DNA from: CAYSSG01 sp964433635
GTDB taxonomy: Bacteria > Atribacterota > Phoenicimicrobiia > Phoenicimicrobiales > Stramentimicrobiaceae
DNA length: 64,000 bases
Assembly: GCA_964433635.1 (NCBI GenBank)
Contig: CAYSSG010000005.1
Span: 18,122-82,121, forward strand
Direction of reading: 5' to 3'
This document shows positions 62,712 to 64,000 of this stretch, piece by piece. Position 1 is the stretch's first letter. Every line of letters begins with the position of its first letter. Both the position numbers and the translations under genes were made by a program. A model generated the notes under the pieces. That model saw only the letters and a list, made by a program, of their open reading frames with translations. It was not told the DNA's origin and searched no databases.

Positions 62712-63842
62712 ATGTACAGCATTATTTTAATTGTTACCTTGATCATTATCAGTGGTATGATTGCCTATATCGGGGATTTAACTGGTTTTCGCATCGGGAA
62801 AAAGAAAATCAGCATCTTTGGCTGGCGGCCCCATCGCACCGCAGTTTTTATTACGATTCTGTCCGGCATTATTATCTCCATCCTGACTATTTCCATCTTG
62901 TCCATTCTTTCCAATGATGTCCGTACTGCCCTGTTTGGCTTGGACGAATTACGGGACAGGCAGATCGAACTGACCCGGGAAATTCAAGTGAGAAATAAGA
63001 TGCTGGATGAGACCAGAAAAGAGTTAGAAGAGAGAACTGATGAGTTAGGAAAATTAGAAGAAGAATTTCAACAACTCAGTTCCCAGATCGAGCTGCAGAC
63101 TGCACAGGTAGAATCCCTTTTAGATATCAGAGAAAGATTAACCATTGAAAGAGATACTTTACAACAGGAAATAAGTGAATTACAGGGAATGGTCAGATCT
63201 TTATATTCGGGAATCAGCTGGTTAAGAAGCGGTGATATTATTCTGGATCAGGGAGAAGAGATTGCCTTGACGATCATCAGGGGAGGGATACCCGAGGAGG
63301 AGGTTGAACAGAAACTGGTTCGCCTTCTCAATCAGGCAACCAGTAAAGTACTGGCAATGGGAGCTGAACCGGATGAAAATACCGGTCAGGCGTTGATTAT
63401 TTCCAGGAAGGAATTTGATGATTTAATACAAAAGATTCACCAGAGTCAGGAGGAGTTAATTGTCAGATTGCTGGCTACCATGAATGTGATAAAAGGGGAG
63501 GTCGTCATTGCTAATTTTTCTACCCTGGAGAACAAGCTGGTTTTTGAGGAGAATGAGGTTGTTCTGGTGGAGGAGATTCCCGTCATTAATGATCCTGCAG
63601 AAGCGGAGGACAGAGTTTTTTCCATTCTGCGTAAGGTTAACCTGAGGGCGGTACAGGAGGGCATCATACCTGAGTCCGGGACAAGTCTGGTGGGAACCAT
63701 CTCAGCGGTAAATCTTCTGGAAACAGTAAGGGATATTGTACAGTGTGAAACCGGTATGCTGATCAAGGTCATTGCTCTGGATGATACCTGGGCTACCGGT
63801 CCCTTCAAAGTCAGGATGGAGGCAGAAAAGATTTTACATTAG
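62712..63842 (+). CDS. DUF3084-family membrane protein with coiled coil
   Basis: 376 aa. Two hydrophobic segments near the N-terminus (about 1-20 and 42-68) are joined by the conserved IGDLTGFRIGKKKISIFGWRP. They are followed by a coiled coil (about 75-160; LTREIQVRNKMLDETRKELE) and the C-terminal DUF3084 domain (YSGISWLRSGDIILDQGEEIA and PFKVRMEA). Its function is unknown; the domain is widespread in diderms. The start at ATG 62712 lacks a well-spaced ribosome site. It lies after lptB, which hints at an envelope role. Confidence 0.82.
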   Translation: MYSIILIVTLIIISGMIAYIGDLTGFRIGKKKISIFGWRPHRTAVFITILSGIIISILTISILSILSNDVRTALFGLDELRDRQIELTREIQVRNKMLDETRKELEERTDELGKLEEEFQQLSSQIELQTAQVESLLDIRERLTIERDTLQQEISELQGMVRSLYSGISWLRSGDIILDQGEEIALTIIRGGIPEEEVEQKLVRLLNQATSKVLAMGAEPDENTGQALIISRKEFDDLIQKIHQSQEELIVRLLATMNVIKGEVVIANFSTLENKLVFEENEVVLVEEIPVINDPAEAEDRVFSILRKVNLRAVQEGIIPESGTSLVGTISAVNLLETVRDIVQCETGMLIKVIALDDTWATGPFKVRMEAEKILH

Positions 63843-64000
63843 CTTACAGATTTAGATGTAAGAGGCAGGGTTATTAGTTTTTTGTTTATAGTTTTTAGAC
63901 CAGTAAATTGATAAATAGAAACGATACCATGATGGATTGATTTAATAAATCAAGAAAGCAATATACAGGGTAGTATTGTAGTATTATAGTATAAAGATAT
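63843..64000. repeat. Start of another repeat-filled intergenic gap (runs past window end)
   Basis: A TTAGTTT-type heptamer tract lies at 63870-63900. It ends TTTTTAGACCAG, close to the TTTTAGACCAG at about 640-650 in the first gap. The last 30 bases repeat TAGTATTG, TAGTATTA, TAGTATAA with 8-bp spacing. No gene is seen. Confidence 0.6.

Overview
The window is about 64 kb of one low-GC bacterial chromosome with tightly packed genes, mostly on the + strand. It begins inside a gene (pncB) and ends in intergenic DNA. I recognise no insertion sequence, CRISPR array, prophage or rRNA. Two traits suggest the organism. First, the housekeeping gene order is like that of Firmicutes (DUF951-rpsF-rpsR-DUF2232-rplI-dnaB, then ksgA, spoVG-glmU-prs-ctc-pth-pfkA-mfd-mazG). 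Second, the cell has an outer membrane (TolC/RND efflux, BamA, Skp/OmpH, LptB). Together with an archaeal-type Mbh hydrogenase and a formate/NADH oxidoreductase, this fits an anaerobic fermentative diderm such as Atribacterota or a relative. That assignment is an inference from gene content, not from a marker tree.

Region 1 (1-10.5 kb): the end of pncB, a repeat-filled gap, tRNA-Leu and hypA. These are followed by a 14-gene operon with the order of Pyrococcus mbhABCDEFGHIJKLMN: Mrp-like Na+/H+ antiporter subunits followed by a group 4 [NiFe] hydrogenase. A convergent hycI-type maturation protease follows. Region 2 (10.8-24.6 kb): a SPOR-domain protein, the redox repressor Rex, and a textbook Rex operator just downstream of a strong promoter. 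This promoter faces a cassette of small signalling proteins (DRTGG, CBS-ATPase, DRTGG, PHP, ATPase). Next come HndB/HndA-like subunits, a NuoF-GltD fusion, a Cys-type formate dehydrogenase with a NuoG-like N-terminus, the formate channel FocA, MobA and FdhD. Region 3 (24.8-31.7 kb): an RNase H-fold protein, hypB, hypF, hypC, hypD, hypE and AMMECR1. The whole hyp set is therefore inside this window.

Region 4 (31.7-37 kb): an SLC13/ArsB-like transporter on the minus strand, then mreB, mreC, an M16 protease and DUF951. Region 5 (37-53 kb): ribosomal proteins S6, S18, L9 and L25, dnaB, a four-tRNA cluster, ksgA, spoVG, tRNA-Gln, glmU, prs, pth, pfkA, mfd and mazG. Region 6 (53-64 kb): cell-envelope genes encoding TolC, a membrane-fusion protein, an RND pump, BamA, an OmpH/Skp chaperone, LptB and a DUF3084 coiled-coil membrane protein.

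The inferred working unit of the first half is a formate/NADH/ferredoxin/H2 redox hub. Reduced ferredoxin would feed Mbh, which evolves H2 and pumps ions. The Fdh-NuoF-GltD complex would interconvert formate and pyridine nucleotides. FocA would move formate, and Rex would tune expression to NADH/NAD+. The most unusual non-coding signal is a set of degenerate 7-bp repeat tracts. They occur only in intergenic gaps and often sit at both edges of a gap in opposite orientation.
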